60,384 bases of DNA. Origin: Pleurocapsales cyanobacterium LEGE 06147. GTDB taxonomy: Bacteria; Cyanobacteriota; Cyanobacteriia; Cyanobacteriales; Xenococcaceae. The notes below the pieces were generated by a model. That model was not told the origin of the DNA and did not search any database. It saw only the letters and a program-made list of their open reading frames with translations. The DNA lies in assembly GCA_015207585.1 (NCBI GenBank), contig JADEWQ010000022.1:1-60384 (forward strand), given 5' to 3'. The translations under genes were made by a program, and so were the position numbers. Of this stretch, positions 45,947 through 55,586 are shown piece after piece; the stretch's first letter is position 1; each line of letters opens with the position of its first letter.

Positions 45947-47149
45947 TTAAGTTGCGCTACCTATCGGATGAGCACCCTCGGTTTCAGAACGGTAATCTTT
46001 ACCCACTTGCTGAATATGCTGTTCGATGACTTGTTCGCTAGGTACGCCTCCGGCATTTACTATTTTCTGATACTCGAAGTAGCGAGCATCTGGGGGAAGT
46101 TGCTCGACTGGCACAAATTCCGTACCCAATCCTGTCAAATTCACCTGATTGGCTAGAACTTGTCGAATATATTCCTTGTTGGTTTCAAACTTAACTGGTT
46201 CGGGCAGGTCTTTGGGTAGAAATGCTTCGGGATCTTTATCTTCATATTTACGCAACATTTCGCAAGCCAAGCGCAAATGTTCGAGTTCCATATTCAGATG
46301 GAGTTCCCATAGTTGCTTGATGCGTCGGTCTGACTCCTGCTGCATAAACGAGTAATAGAGATAGCATTCATTGTACTGGTGCAGGACTTCCCGTTCAAAC
46401 CAAGAAGCATTGGGGTCTAGTAAAGATTCGTAATGAGTAACATGCTGTTCTTCTATCTGAGCAATCTCCAAATAGAGACCCCGTGCCAACGGATTAATTG
46501 GAATATTACCAACATTCATGTAGTAGTTCATGGTTTGTTGCTCGGCAGCAACCAAAGTTAGCACGTGAAGCAAAGATAGAGGATCGGCTTTGGTGCGATC
46601 GCTCGGTTTGCGAACTTCATCGTAGGGATGACGATGCTCTACCGCCGTTGGACGACCGGGCATAATTTCTGTCAGCCTTCCGGTAATGTCTTCTGCTTTT
46701 TTGCCCTCAAGCATGTCCAGAAGATTGGCATATCGATAGAGATGATCGAAATCTTCTAGTAAACCAAATTCAAATGCTTGTTTGATATAGGGATCTGGTT
46801 CGGTTCGCGCCAAATAAGCCGTTAGATCGACCGCCACCTGTTCGTACCCAATGGTAGTTTGCAATGCCGACTCATCACCCGGAAGAAGCCAGTTAACGGC
46901 TTTCTGTTGCTGTTGCTCGCTCCGGCGAACCATGGCAAGCTGTCTAGAAATATCTAGGTCGGCAGTATGACGCGCAAACTGATGGGAGAAAAATGCCCCT
47001 TCCACTTCGATCCCGTTCATCGTGATAATGCGCGTACGGGTATAGGGATCTACTTCTTTTTTGTTGTAGGGTTGGACGTTCAACTCCGACCAGCTTCGCA
47101 ATTGTCGGTCAAGAGGAATTCCCTTCTCAGCTAATGGGTTAAAGCTCAT
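45947..47149 (-). CDS. ferritin-like protein (di-iron type fold)
   Basis: 400 residues. Helical, with a plausible four-helix di-iron bundle: GYEQVAVDLTAYLARTE (about 101-117), EFGLLEDFDHLYRYANLLDML (about 127-147), VAAEQQTMNYY (about 210-220) and EIAQIEEQHVTHYESLL (about 240-256, E-x2-H). A later HQYNECYLYYSFMQQESDRRIKQLWELHLNMELEHL helix pair (about 267-300) has another E-x-x-H-like run. The function is unknown; oxidase, storage or regulatory. Preceded by a ribosome site upstream of 47149. Confidence 0.7.
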   Translation of the reverse strand: MSFNPLAEKGIPLDRQLRSWSELNVQPYNKKEVDPYTRTRIITMNGIEVEGAFFSHQFARHTADLDISRQLAMVRRSEQQQQKAVNWLLPGDESALQTTIGYEQVAVDLTAYLARTEPDPYIKQAFEFGLLEDFDHLYRYANLLDMLEGKKAEDITGRLTEIMPGRPTAVEHRHPYDEVRKPSDRTKADPLSLLHVLTLVAAEQQTMNYYMNVGNIPINPLARGLYLEIAQIEEQHVTHYESLLDPNASWFEREVLHQYNECYLYYSFMQQESDRRIKQLWELHLNMELEHLRLACEMLRKYEDKDPEAFLPKDLPEPVKFETNKEYIRQVLANQVNLTGLGTEFVPVEQLPPDARYFEYQKIVNAGGVPSEQVIEQHIQQVGKDYRSETEGAHPIGSAT

Positions 47150-47535
47150 TATTCACCTGTTTAAACTTTTCAAGTCGAAATTACTACGCAAGGGCTATTA
47201 CTCATCAGCGTAGTTGTAGTTTGCTTCATTAACTTCTATCGAAGGGGCAAGTTTCCGATCGCGCCAATTTGTATCTAAAAAAACATGAAATTTTTACATA
47301 GCCTTTTATGTAGAGAGAGTAAGCATCAGAAGAAATTTCAATTTTTTCAAACTCTATACCAATATCTATACCTATAGGGGGTTTAAATTTAGGCTCAACC
47401 ATCGATATAGATAAAGATGGTAAGTCAATAAATAAAGAGAAACAAATAGCACGATTCAAACAATGAATTAAAAAATAGAACCCTTTAAAAATTGGTCGAT
47501 AAGCTTATCAACGTCGGAATTAGCCAAAAAACAAT

Positions 47536-48705
47536 ATGAGTAATATAAACCTCTTAAGCTATCGCATTGAAAAAATCAATAGACGTTTGTCTCTACTGTA
47601 CCAAAATGTTAATGGCTTGCCTTCATCTCAAGTAGAGCTAATGCCCAAAATTCTTTTAGAGCTTGGATTTGTTTCCGAGGCATTACAAGTAGTCATGAGG
47701 GAGTTGACAGAGCAAAATGAAAAATTCACGGTCATTCAAGGAGAGATAGAAGCAGAACGACAGCGTTATCAAAATTTATTTGAACTCGTACCGGATGCTT
47801 ACTTGGTAACAGATACCTCGTTTTCAATCCAAGAAGCCAATCGTGCGGCAATTAATCTACTCAATACGCAGCAACAGTTATTAATAGGGCGATCGCTTAT
47901 CGAACTGGTTCATGTCGAAGATCGTCCGCTCTTTAAAACTAAATTGTCCCAGCGCGATCGACAAAATCCCATAGAGTTATCTGTACGTCTTCAACAAGAA
48001 CGAGGTAAATTTTTGGATACTACTATAACGACGACGACTACTCGCAATTGGAAAACCGACTCAGAGGTTTGGCACTGGTTGTTACGCCCTAGCAGCGAGC
48101 GTGAGCCAAAAGAGTCTAATGTAAAGCAGGTGAATTATGACCTATTTAAGAATCGACCACTTTGTTTTTATGAGAGAGGAGAAATTATTCCTCTAGAACC
48201 CGATCAAATCTGGCTGATATCTAAAGGTGCTGTTAAGCTAACTACTCTGTCGGATCGATGCGAGGATATGTTAATTGGTTTAGTCCGAGATGGGATGATT
48301 TTTGGTTCTAGCCTGACAGCCTTACCAACCTATCAGGCAACTGTTCTCTCAGATGTACAATTAGCCTCTATTCAATTTATAGAAATTAGTCAATCTCCTT
48401 GCTTAGCACAGGCTCTTTTTCCTTTAATCGCTCAACGACTTCGACAGACTGAAAGCTTTTTATCAATTTATGGTCAGATTCGGGTTGAAGATCGATTAAA
48501 TCATTTACTAACCTTGCTCAAACAAGAGATTGGCGAGCCTGTAAAAGAGGGAATACGCTTTTGCATTAGACTAACTCATCAAGACTTTGCTAGTGTATGT
48601 TGTACCACCAGAGTTACAATTACCCGTATATTAGGCAAGCTACAGCAAGAAGGAAAAATTACTTTTGATTCTTGCAATCATCTCATTGTAAAAGAGAACT
48701 TTTAA
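47536..48705 (+). CDS. PAS-domain Crp/Fnr-type transcription regulator
   Basis: 389 residues. A helical N-terminus (1-75), a PAS domain (about 76-190: RYQNLFELVPDAYLVTDTSF, IQEANRAAINLL, then GRSLIELVHVEDR), a cyclic-nucleotide-binding-like beta-barrel (about 205-310) and a Crp-type winged helix (about 320-385: HQDFASVCCTTRVTITRILGKLQQEGKI). The HTH resembles the NtcA/Crp recognition helix. PAS-Crp fusion in one polypeptide suggests a direct light, redox or small-ligand sensor. It is 115 bases from the minus-strand ABC permease gene, convergent, and 386 bases from the ferritin-like gene. Target unknown. Confidence 0.75.
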   Translation: MSNINLLSYRIEKINRRLSLLYQNVNGLPSSQVELMPKILLELGFVSEALQVVMRELTEQNEKFTVIQGEIEAERQRYQNLFELVPDAYLVTDTSFSIQEANRAAINLLNTQQQLLIGRSLIELVHVEDRPLFKTKLSQRDRQNPIELSVRLQQERGKFLDTTITTTTTRNWKTDSEVWHWLLRPSSEREPKESNVKQVNYDLFKNRPLCFYERGEIIPLEPDQIWLISKGAVKLTTLSDRCEDMLIGLVRDGMIFGSSLTALPTYQATVLSDVQLASIQFIEISQSPCLAQALFPLIAQRLRQTESFLSIYGQIRVEDRLNHLLTLLKQEIGEPVKEGIRFCIRLTHQDFASVCCTTRVTITRILGKLQQEGKITFDSCNHLIVKENF

Positions 48706-48820
48706 CTGTTAAGTACTTAGACAGAATTAATTACACAAATTGTATTTCTATTCCCTATTCCCTGTTTTCCGTTCCCTTTCTCCACCAATGAATTTAATTT
48801 AGTCCGACTACTTAACTGTC

Positions 48821-49660
48821 TTAATTTTTAATTCCAGTAATTCCAATCCCTTGAATAAATTGACGCTGACCGATTAAAAACAAAACCAATACTGGAATAG
48901 AAGCGATTACTACTGCAGCCATCAACAACGGCCAACTGTTGGTAAACTCTTCTTGAAATTCAGCCAAGGCTAATTGTACTGTTCTTAATTCCGGTTTAGT
49001 CGTAAAAACTAGCGGCTTAAACAAATCGTTCCATTCGCCAATAAAAGTAAATAAAAATAGAGTTATCAAAGCCGGACGAGATAGAGGCAAGAGAATCCGA
49101 GTTAAAATTTGGAAGCGGTTGGCTCCATCTAGTGCTGCTGCTTCTTCCAACTCTACCGGAATCGTAGTAAAGTATTGCCGCATCAAAAAAATACTAAACC
49201 CATTAGCCGCTGTAGGTAAAATTAACGCCCAGTAGGTATTGATTAGATGTCCCCATTTCAGCACTACAAAAATAGGAATCACTAATAATTGAAAGGGAAT
49301 TACTAGAGTTGTCAAAATCAAGAGCAATATTGCTTGCCTTCCTCTAAATTCCAATCTAGCTAGAGCATATCCAGCCAAAGCTGATGTCACGATTTGGAAA
49401 GCCGTCACTGCCAAGGCAACTAAAGTAGAATTAGCAAATGCTAGAGGAAAATTACCTCTGTGCCAAACTTCTTGATAACTAGCTAAGGTAAAAGATTGCC
49501 CAGCCATAGCTTCGCTAGTCGAGGCGTTAGGGGGTGCTAAAGAAGTTAAAAAAACTATTCCTAACGGCAGTAAAACGATAACTGCACCCAAGATGAGCAG
49601 GAATAAAATAAATAATTTACTCCAGCTAAAAGATAATTGTAGGGATCGCTGATTTGCCAT
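48821..49660 (-). CDS. carbohydrate ABC transporter permease (MalG-type)
   Basis: 279 residues. Six membrane helices (about 13-35, 75-100, 108-132, 142-165, 186-210, 245-268) and the EAA loop EEAAALDGANRFQILTRILLPLSRPALIT (about 170-198) that docks to the ATPase. One half of a sugar-importer permease pair; no binding protein, partner permease or ATPase gene is in the window. It may belong to a disperse glucosylglycerol/sugar system. Terminates near repeats at 48720-48800. Confidence 0.85.
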   Translation of the reverse strand: MANQRSLQLSFSWSKLFILFLLILGAVIVLLPLGIVFLTSLAPPNASTSEAMAGQSFTLASYQEVWHRGNFPLAFANSTLVALAVTAFQIVTSALAGYALARLEFRGRQAILLLILTTLVIPFQLLVIPIFVVLKWGHLINTYWALILPTAANGFSIFLMRQYFTTIPVELEEAAALDGANRFQILTRILLPLSRPALITLFLFTFIGEWNDLFKPLVFTTKPELRTVQLALAEFQEEFTNSWPLLMAAVVIASIPVLVLFLIGQRQFIQGIGITGIKN

Positions 49661-49756
49661 CTATCTTTAGTTATCTTTTTACTTGAGTTTATGACAAAAG
49701 TTTCAGCAATCACAACTAGCAATCGCTCATAAAAAATACTCCACCTTTATGCAAGA

Positions 49757-49801
49757 AGGAGTCAGGAGTCAGGAGTCAGAATAAATATTCTCCTGACTCC
49801 T
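49757..49801. repeat. GGAGTCA tandem copies with inverted copy
   Basis: Three direct GGAGTCA units followed by an inverted copy (TCCTGACTCC), forming a hairpin around AATAAATATT. Located between the ABC permease and psaI. Confidence 0.7.
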
Positions 49802-49893
49802 AAATTCTGGATTCTGTCTCCTTATTCAAAGGAGGAGTTTTTTAATTAACTAAAAACGAATTTTCCCAAAAGTGAGCTGTTTTTGAGCTTAAC

Positions 49894-50013
49894 CTAGGAA
49901 GGTTCGGATTCGATATAGATGAATAAAAGACCCATAACTATAGCAGGCAATAGCCAACAAATTACAGGAATTAAAATCCAGGGTAAGTAAGCAGCTGCGT
50001 AACCACCACTCAT
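49894..50013 (-). CDS. psaI: photosystem I subunit VIII
   Basis: 39 residues ([20 protein letters not shown], then [19 protein letters not shown]). One membrane helix. Start at ATG 50011-50013, stop TAG 49894-49896. The AYLPWILIP and [11 protein letters not shown] blocks are the standard PsaI sequence. PsaI stabilises PsaL and photosystem I trimer contacts. It lies 66 bases downstream of psaL on the same strand, the normal order. It is too short for usual ORF cut-offs. Confidence 0.93.
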   Translation of the reverse strand: MSGGYAAAYLPWILIPVICWLLPAIVMGLLFIYIESEPS

Positions 50014-50079
50014 GTTTTGAATTCTCCTAATCTAAAGGGCAAAATTTACAAAAAAGTAATTACTGTTGAAGTAAATTAT

Positions 50080-50562
50080 TTAGAAATTGACGGTACCGCG
50101 AAAGATTTGGTCTACTACATCAAAATTTGACAAAAGGAAGTAGGCAACAAAAGCACCACCCATACCGCCAATGAAGAAACCGCCAGCGAACTGACTCCAA
50201 CCTTCAGCAGATTGCAAGGTATCGTCGGGGTTAGTAAGTTTTGCTTGAAACTTAGCTATCCCATAAATAGACAGACAAGCAGTGGCAATTAAAATTAATG
50301 CCAAAGCAGAAATCAAACCGCCAAGATAACCAACATCAGTATCCCTTAGGGGACCGAAGACAGTCCAGGGACCGACGAGCCAATAGCCGTGAGCCAAACC
50401 TACTTCTAAACCGCGAACCAGAGGCGAAAGTCCTCGACGGTAAGCTGGTAAGTTACCGATAAAGGTTTTCGTGAAATCGGACGCTGAAATAGGAGTTGCT
50501 AGATGTCCTACAAAAGGATCGTCGTTATAGGGTTTAACTACCTGGGGAAATTTATCGGGCAT
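50080..50562 (-). CDS. psaL: photosystem I subunit XI
   Basis: 160 residues from ATG 50560-50562, with GAGGAA upstream; the conserved start is MPDKFPQVVKPYNDDPFVGHLATPI. PsaL holds photosystem I trimers together in the thylakoid membrane. YRRGLSPLVRGLEVGLAHGYWLVGPW and the three membrane helices (about 48-70, 78-100, 130-155) are seen. psaL-psaI is a usual cyanobacterial pair. Confidence 0.96.
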   Translation of the reverse strand: MPDKFPQVVKPYNDDPFVGHLATPISASDFTKTFIGNLPAYRRGLSPLVRGLEVGLAHGYWLVGPWTVFGPLRDTDVGYLGGLISALALILIATACLSIYGIAKFQAKLTNPDDTLQSAEGWSQFAGGFFIGGMGGAFVAYFLLSNFDVVDQIFRGTVNF

Positions 50563-50789
50563 ATTTAATGTTTCCTCTCTCGAAATTGCCAAAATATAGA
50601 GAAAAACTTAAGTCTACATTTTAAGCAACGAAGGGTAGCTCAATCGCAGAATTAGTTCTCAGCGTTAAAAAAGTTCATCAAATTGAATAAAGATAAGAAA
50701 TAAAGTATGTACTTCAAAGCGATCGCGATTTGCTTATATAGGAGTTTTTTGTAATATTTTGAGATTAATTGAGATTGAGAAGAGGAAGG

Positions 50790-51515
50790 ATGAAACAGAA
50801 TTATATTTGGCTCAGACGCACTAGAACGTTGCTCAAAAGCCTAGTTATTTCAATACTATCGATTATATTGACTACTATGCTCGTGGCTGCACCAGCAGTC
50901 GCTACTGGCGTTTACGACCTACCCAACCCCAATACTAGCGATGTGTGGATTGTAGACCAAGCAGATGAGATTAGCTTTGCCAATCAAAGTAAACTTAGCA
51001 AAGCCTTCAAAAAATTAGCTGAGGAAACGGGTCAAGAATTGAGAATGGTTGCCATCCGTCGTTTAGACTATGGCGAAACCATTGATAGTTTTGCCGACGA
51101 ACTGTTTACTACTTGGTATCAAACACCAGAAGCCCAAGCTAACCAAACACTACTGGTTTTGGATACTCTAACTAATAATGTAGCTATTCGTACTGGGGAA
51201 ATAGCCAAAGAACTAGTTAATGAGGAAATTGCCGAGAGTGTAATTGCAGAAACAGTCGGCTACGACCTGAGAAAGGGCAATAAATATAATCAAGCTTTTC
51301 TTGATGCGAGCGATCGCTTAATAGCCGTTCTTGCTGGCGAACCCGATCCGGGTCCGCCAGCTATTACCGAAGAGATTCAAGTAGAAGGGACCTTTACAAA
51401 AGCAGAAGATACGAATACTGATAATGCAACTATTTGGGTTGTAGTTCTTCTGGTATTGGCTACTGTCATTCCCATGGTGACTTATTTTTGGTATGTAGGG
51501 TTTCCCGGTAGATAA
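50790..51515 (+). CDS. psb32: Psb32-like thylakoid-lumen TPM protein
   Basis: 241 residues from ATG 50790 (AGGAAGG immediately upstream). A signal/anchor (about 12-38), then TPM domain (about 55-175: VWIVDQADEISFANQSKLSKAFKKLAEETGQELRMVAIRRLDYGETIDSFADELFTTWY, GYDLRKGNKYNQAFLDASDRLIAV), and a C-terminal membrane helix (about 214-236, NATIWVVVLLVLATVIPMVTYFWY). Matches Psb32/TLP18.3 proteins that protect and repair photosystem II. Likely lumen-facing with C-terminal anchor. Confidence 0.85.
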   Translation: MKQNYIWLRRTRTLLKSLVISILSIILTTMLVAAPAVATGVYDLPNPNTSDVWIVDQADEISFANQSKLSKAFKKLAEETGQELRMVAIRRLDYGETIDSFADELFTTWYQTPEAQANQTLLVLDTLTNNVAIRTGEIAKELVNEEIAESVIAETVGYDLRKGNKYNQAFLDASDRLIAVLAGEPDPGPPAITEEIQVEGTFTKAEDTNTDNATIWVVVLLVLATVIPMVTYFWYVGFPGR

Positions 51516-51899
51516 CTAATCCTGAACGTATTCTTCTTTATTAATTAGAGCATTCTCAGCCCGCACGAATTCCCGACCGAGGTAAGCAGCATGATCTAAC
51601 ATCGTAACGGGACAGGGTTGGGTCTGCTCAAATATTTTGACACACAGTTCTTTAGCCGTTCTGCCAGTAAATAAGGTTTCTGCCTTGCGTTCTACTTTAC
51701 CCTTAGCAGGAATCACCTTACCTGTTTCGGGGTCGACTGCTAGACCCTTTTCACTGATGATGTTGGTAAAGTGCTTGGCGCAAATCAGTTCTGCGTCGCG
51801 ATCTAGATAGATGATAAAATAACCACCCGGATCGAGGTCGATGTGACGTTTGGACAATTGGTCGTCAATAGCTTTGATTTGCTCTACTGTTTGATTCAT
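51516..51899 (-). CDS. DUF4346-family protein
   Basis: 127 residues. LDPGGYFIIYLDRDAELICAKHFTNIISEKGLAVDPETGKVIPAKGKVERKAETLFTGRTAKELC and LDHAAYLGREFVRAENAL are the typical blocks. A conserved cyanobacterial protein, also found attached to pterin-related enzymes; role unknown. It abuts Psb32 tail to tail with no gap. Confidence 0.8.
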   Translation of the reverse strand: MNQTVEQIKAIDDQLSKRHIDLDPGGYFIIYLDRDAELICAKHFTNIISEKGLAVDPETGKVIPAKGKVERKAETLFTGRTAKELCVKIFEQTQPCPVTMLDHAAYLGREFVRAENALINKEEYVQD

Positions 51900-51949
51900 A
51901 TTATAGATTTATTCTTATCGCTCAAGATGATTATTCTACCTCGTGCAAG

Positions 51950-52140
51950 CTCCACTATGACAGTTATCAGTTATCAGTTTTAAATACAAAATTTGTTGTT
52001 TCCGCCTACTCAATTCTTGTTCTCGGGTCCAAGTCCAACTGTAGCGTTGGACTTTTTTCTTATATTAATAAAAAAACAACATATATAATAAAGCTCGACT
52101 TTCAAAAAAAGTGCTTTCGCACTTTGTTCAGACGTAGCAT
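51950..52140. other. non-coding stretch with ATCAGTT repeats
   Basis: Between DUF4346 and the M48 protease genes. CAGTTATCAGTTATCAGTT at about 51960-51980 and a hairpin of GTCCAACTGTAGCGTTGGAC (about 52031-52050) followed by TTTTTT, a good intrinsic-terminator shape on the plus strand. Confidence 0.45.
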
Positions 52141-52170
52141 GCTACGTTCCTACTCGAACTTAATATGATA

Positions 52171-53145
52171 TTATTCTCTCGATTTTCTTTCAGATTTTAT
52201 CCGTTCAATTTCTTGCTGTAATTGTTCGACCTGACGCTGTAGATTTTCTACTTCGCTTTGGGTTTCCTCTGCCTTGACTTCCACTGAACCTTTTGCTCCT
52301 ACTCGTTGATAATTGCCTTGTTTAATTTGATAATACTCCGATGAATTTGCCCACTGTTGCAAATAATGCAACCGTTCCACAGGAAAAGGATGAGTGAGAA
52401 AAGAACCACTACCGCCGTTATAAATTAGGAATTTATAAATTTGATTTAAACTATCTCGATCTAATTCGTGGTAATTATCTGCTTGCTGTCTAAATTCTTT
52501 GAGATTGCATTCCTGGATATATTTTTTGCTTCCACCAGCTAGCTTCATCATTGTCTGCATAATTGGGTTAAGATCGTCCATCACTAGCAGGGCAGCGCGA
52601 TCTGCTGATAATTCTGCTTTGCGTCGCCACTCATAAAAAGCTAACAGTAAACCGCTACTAATAAAATTACCCAACCCTAAAGTTAATTCGCCGAGTAAAG
52701 AAGCAGCCCCCATTGCCCAAATTGCCATCTGAATTAAAATTGTATGGTCGCATTTGACATGACCGAGTTCGTGAGCTAGGATGACGCGCAATTCTGCTTC
52801 ATCCATCAAATCTAGTAATTCTGTATTGACGACAATATAAGGATGGTCGCGCCCCAAAGCATAACTATTCGCTACAGGATCTTGGGCGACAAATAAAGTG
52901 GGTTCGGGAAATATATCTAAATCGTGGGCGCACTCTCGAAAAATATTGTAGAGAGTAGAATACTGACGGGGTCCTGCTTGAATGCAGTTACCTAGTAAAG
53001 AGACTCTTTGAGGACGTTCGTAAAAATACTCGACAAAGTTAGTAGCTAGGAGTTCAAAACCGGGGAGGCTGCGTAGAGTTTGTTCTGCCTGGCGGTCTAA
53101 CGGGTGTCTAAAGGCTTCACTGGATATTCCTGAGTAAGTAGGCAT
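52171..53145 (-). CDS. M48-family metalloprotease
   Basis: 324 residues. The zinc motif HELGH at 125-129 (VILAHELGHVKCDH), two short hydrophobic segments after it (about 137-170, IQMAIWAMGAASLLGELTLGLGNFISSGLLL), the third ligand region ELSADRAALLV (about 177-187) and a helical tail. The C-terminal 35 residues (VENLQRQVEQLQQEIERIKS) are a coiled coil. A family of membrane-associated gluzincins, related to HtpX and to soluble Loi-type proteases; probably cleaves misfolded proteins. Confidence 0.85.
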   Translation of the reverse strand: MPTYSGISSEAFRHPLDRQAEQTLRSLPGFELLATNFVEYFYERPQRVSLLGNCIQAGPRQYSTLYNIFRECAHDLDIFPEPTLFVAQDPVANSYALGRDHPYIVVNTELLDLMDEAELRVILAHELGHVKCDHTILIQMAIWAMGAASLLGELTLGLGNFISSGLLLAFYEWRRKAELSADRAALLVMDDLNPIMQTMMKLAGGSKKYIQECNLKEFRQQADNYHELDRDSLNQIYKFLIYNGGSGSFLTHPFPVERLHYLQQWANSSEYYQIKQGNYQRVGAKGSVEVKAEETQSEVENLQRQVEQLQQEIERIKSERKSRE

Positions 53146-53570
53146 TGGATTTAACTATTCAGTTTGTATTCAAAGCGATTGACCGAACTTGCTTGTCTTA
53201 GTTATATCAATCAACTCGGTAAATCTTTTTTTCTCGGTATTTATACAGAAGCGATCGCTCCGATTCTTAACTTAAAGGCAAAGTTTAGGTAATATTATTT
53301 AAATAATATTTACTATTTCTAGGATAAAACATCGATAGCTTTGCCTTTGGGGCAAGCACCTTGTCCTTCGATCCTTACAACTAAAATGATACACGCAGCA
53401 ACTACAGCCATTGTTTTCGGCTCAGGAAAATGGTTATCTCCTTTTTACACGGGCTTTTTTAGGGAGCTTTTTTGCACTCTCCTGAATTTACTTTCTCAAA
53501 AACTACAAATAATTACCAAAATATTAAATAAAAGATTTAATTCATTACTGCATATAGTGGTGCTAGTAGT
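53146..53570. other. non-coding stretch before the kinase
   Basis: About 425 bases between the M48 gene and the kinase gene. Plus-strand frame 53341-53574 looks random and I do not support it. AT-rich around 53285-53330; promoter of the kinase cassette probably here. Confidence 0.45.
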
Positions 53571-54578
53571 ATGACTGCTTCTTCTCAAGTCACTGGAGTT
53601 CTCTCCCAAGGCACTCAACTGCTAAGTGGTGTCTATCAAATAAATAAAGTGCTCGGACAGGGAGGGTTTGGTATTACTTATCAAGGGATTGACCAAAGAC
53701 TAGATCGTCCCGTAGCACTAAAAGAATTTTTTCCTCAAGGTTGTTGGCGACAAGGTACAACTGTAGTCTCTGCAGGAAGATGGACTTCCGCTACCTATAG
53801 TGACGCTAAACAACAATTTCTGCAGGAAGGTCAGGCTTTGGGTCAATTCAATCATCCAGGTATCGTGCGGGTATTCTACTACTTCGAGGAAAACAATACT
53901 GCTTACATGGTAATGGAATATTTGCACGGTCGCAGCCTGACGGATTTACTAGCCCAAAAAGGCGGCAAAATGACCCAAACAGAAGCTCTTCTTTACATTG
54001 AAAAAGTAGGTCAAGCTTTAGAAGTTTTGCATCAAGCTCAATTTTTACATCGAGATCTCAAGCCCGATAATATCATGTTGACTAGTGACGGGCGAATAGT
54101 ACTGATTGATTTTGGGGCGGCTAGAGATCTAACGGCAAGAAATACGCAGCGATTTACCGCAATGTTTACGCCAGGATACGCTCCCTTAGAGCAATACGGT
54201 CAAGCGATTAAACTAGGAGCATTTACCGATATTTATGCGCTCGGAGCAACATTATATCATCTACTCACGGGGCAAGTGCCTATCTCTGCGGTAGAAAGAG
54301 CGGCAGGAGTAGAGTTGAAGTCTGTCAAAGAACTCAATCCTCAAGTGAGTTCTCACGTTGCTCATGCCATAAAAAAAGCAATGGCAATGGAAATCTCCGA
54401 GCGATCGCCGTCGATTAGAGAGTTTCTAGACTTGCTGATTCCCGAGCGCTCGAATACGCTTAATAATCGGGAAAAACCTTCTTTTTATCAATCTTTTGAA
54501 GACCCTTGGAGTGCTTTTGAACCATCTCAACCCCGCCAGATAAATCGTGACGCTCACACATCTGATTGGTGGTTTTAG
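53571..54578 (+). CDS. serine/threonine protein kinase (soluble)
   Basis: 335 residues. A complete Hanks-type kinase: glycine loop VLGQGGFGITYQ (27-38), VAIK-type Lys (K51 in VALKEFF), catalytic HRDLKPDN (160-167), DFG (180-182), APE-equivalent APLEQYG and TDIYALGATLYHLLTG. It ends at about residue 300 with a short tail; no transmembrane or PASTA segment. The EFFP insert after K51 resembles other cyanobacterial kinases. First gene of a plus-strand trio: 30 bases before the GTPase gene. Regulation by phosphorylation of the GTPase or partner is inference. Confidence 0.9.
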   Translation: MTASSQVTGVLSQGTQLLSGVYQINKVLGQGGFGITYQGIDQRLDRPVALKEFFPQGCWRQGTTVVSAGRWTSATYSDAKQQFLQEGQALGQFNHPGIVRVFYYFEENNTAYMVMEYLHGRSLTDLLAQKGGKMTQTEALLYIEKVGQALEVLHQAQFLHRDLKPDNIMLTSDGRIVLIDFGAARDLTARNTQRFTAMFTPGYAPLEQYGQAIKLGAFTDIYALGATLYHLLTGQVPISAVERAAGVELKSVKELNPQVSSHVAHAIKKAMAMEISERSPSIREFLDLLIPERSNTLNNREKPSFYQSFEDPWSAFEPSQPRQINRDAHTSDWWF

Positions 54579-54608
54579 ATCCATAGTTAAACATTAGGAA
54601 ATTTATTC

Positions 54609-55586
54609 ATGATGCTCAAAGATATCAAAATAGCTATGCTAGGTACGACAGGGGCGGGGAAAACCAGTTATTTACTCGGTATGTATGCAGTGATGCAGAC
54701 GGGGGTAAAAGGGTTTACTCTCTCGGCAAAAGATATGGATATGGATTTAGATTTAACCGAGAGATGGGAGAAATTAATTAGCGTTCAGGGAGAAGAACGA
54801 TGGCCGGCACCCAATGCCGCAGCAATGGAGCATTATAACTTTGATTTTAGCTACGGTTTTCGCCCCATGATGGGTTTTGAATGGTTGGACTATCGGGGTT
54901 TAGCTCTTAGCGATCGCTCGACAGAACAGGATGTACAAGATTTAAATGATTATCTGGCTGATTGTGGTTGTTTATTTTTGTGTGTCTCGGGAGAATACTT
55001 GGGAGACCAAATTACTCCGGTTACAGTAAGAGCGATTAAAAGCGATCGCATGAACCAATTAATGCAACAAATTATTAGCAAACACAAACAACCAGCTGTT
55101 GACTACCCTTTTCCCGTAGCGATTGTTATTACGAAATACGATCTGTGCCACCATCGGGAAAAGCAAGCGGTCATCGATGATATTAAAAGACTTTTTCAAG
55201 CTTTATTTACAGCTAATTCTGGATGGTTGGTGATGATTTGTCCCGTCAGTTTGGGAAAAGAACTCGGCAACGATCCCGAGTGCGGTAATATCATTCCAGT
55301 TAATGTGCATCTACCGATTGTCTTTGCTATCTACTCTCAACTACGAACCTATGGCTTAAAACTTAAATCGGCTCGTAATAAAAACTATGAAGAACTGGAG
55401 CAAATGAAGCAGGCGAATTCATGGCTCAGACGTTTAAAAAGAAGCGAAATTACCGAAAAAGCCGAAAAATTACAAGATTTAGACACCCAAATTACCACTG
55501 TAGAAGAAAACATGAGCTTATTAGCTGAAGAACTTCAACAAGTTTCTCTGTATCTCAGTGGTAAAGAGGTTACGGCAGATGTCTGA
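54609..55586 (+). CDS. P-loop GTPase with C-terminal coiled coil
   Basis: 325 residues. G1 P-loop GTTGAGKTS (12-20), G3-type DYRG (94-97), G4 ITKYDLC with TKYD (175-178; TKxD form) indicate a TRAFAC-class GTPase, of the kind found in bacterial signalling/conflict cassettes. C-terminal 255-320 (EELEQMKQANSWLRRLKR...EKLQDLDTQITTVEENMSLLAEELQQV) is a coiled coil. The stop overlaps the next start: the ATGTCTGA at 55579-55586 serves both. Encoded directly after the kinase, so coordinated expression is certain if one promoter is used. Confidence 0.8.
   Translation: MMLKDIKIAMLGTTGAGKTSYLLGMYAVMQTGVKGFTLSAKDMDMDLDLTERWEKLISVQGEERWPAPNAAAMEHYNFDFSYGFRPMMGFEWLDYRGLALSDRSTEQDVQDLNDYLADCGCLFLCVSGEYLGDQITPVTVRAIKSDRMNQLMQQIISKHKQPAVDYPFPVAIVITKYDLCHHREKQAVIDDIKRLFQALFTANSGWLVMICPVSLGKELGNDPECGNIIPVNVHLPIVFAIYSQLRTYGLKLKSARNKNYEELEQMKQANSWLRRLKRSEITEKAEKLQDLDTQITTVEENMSLLAEELQQVSLYLSGKEVTADV

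Noticed and set aside
47229-47459. 76-codon minus-strand frame
   Set aside because: Low-complexity beta-like sequence with no family, no clear ribosome site; possible but unsupported.
53341-53574. 77-codon plus-strand frame before the kinase
   Set aside because: Starts in AT-rich non-coding DNA, ends over the kinase start and shows no coding pattern.
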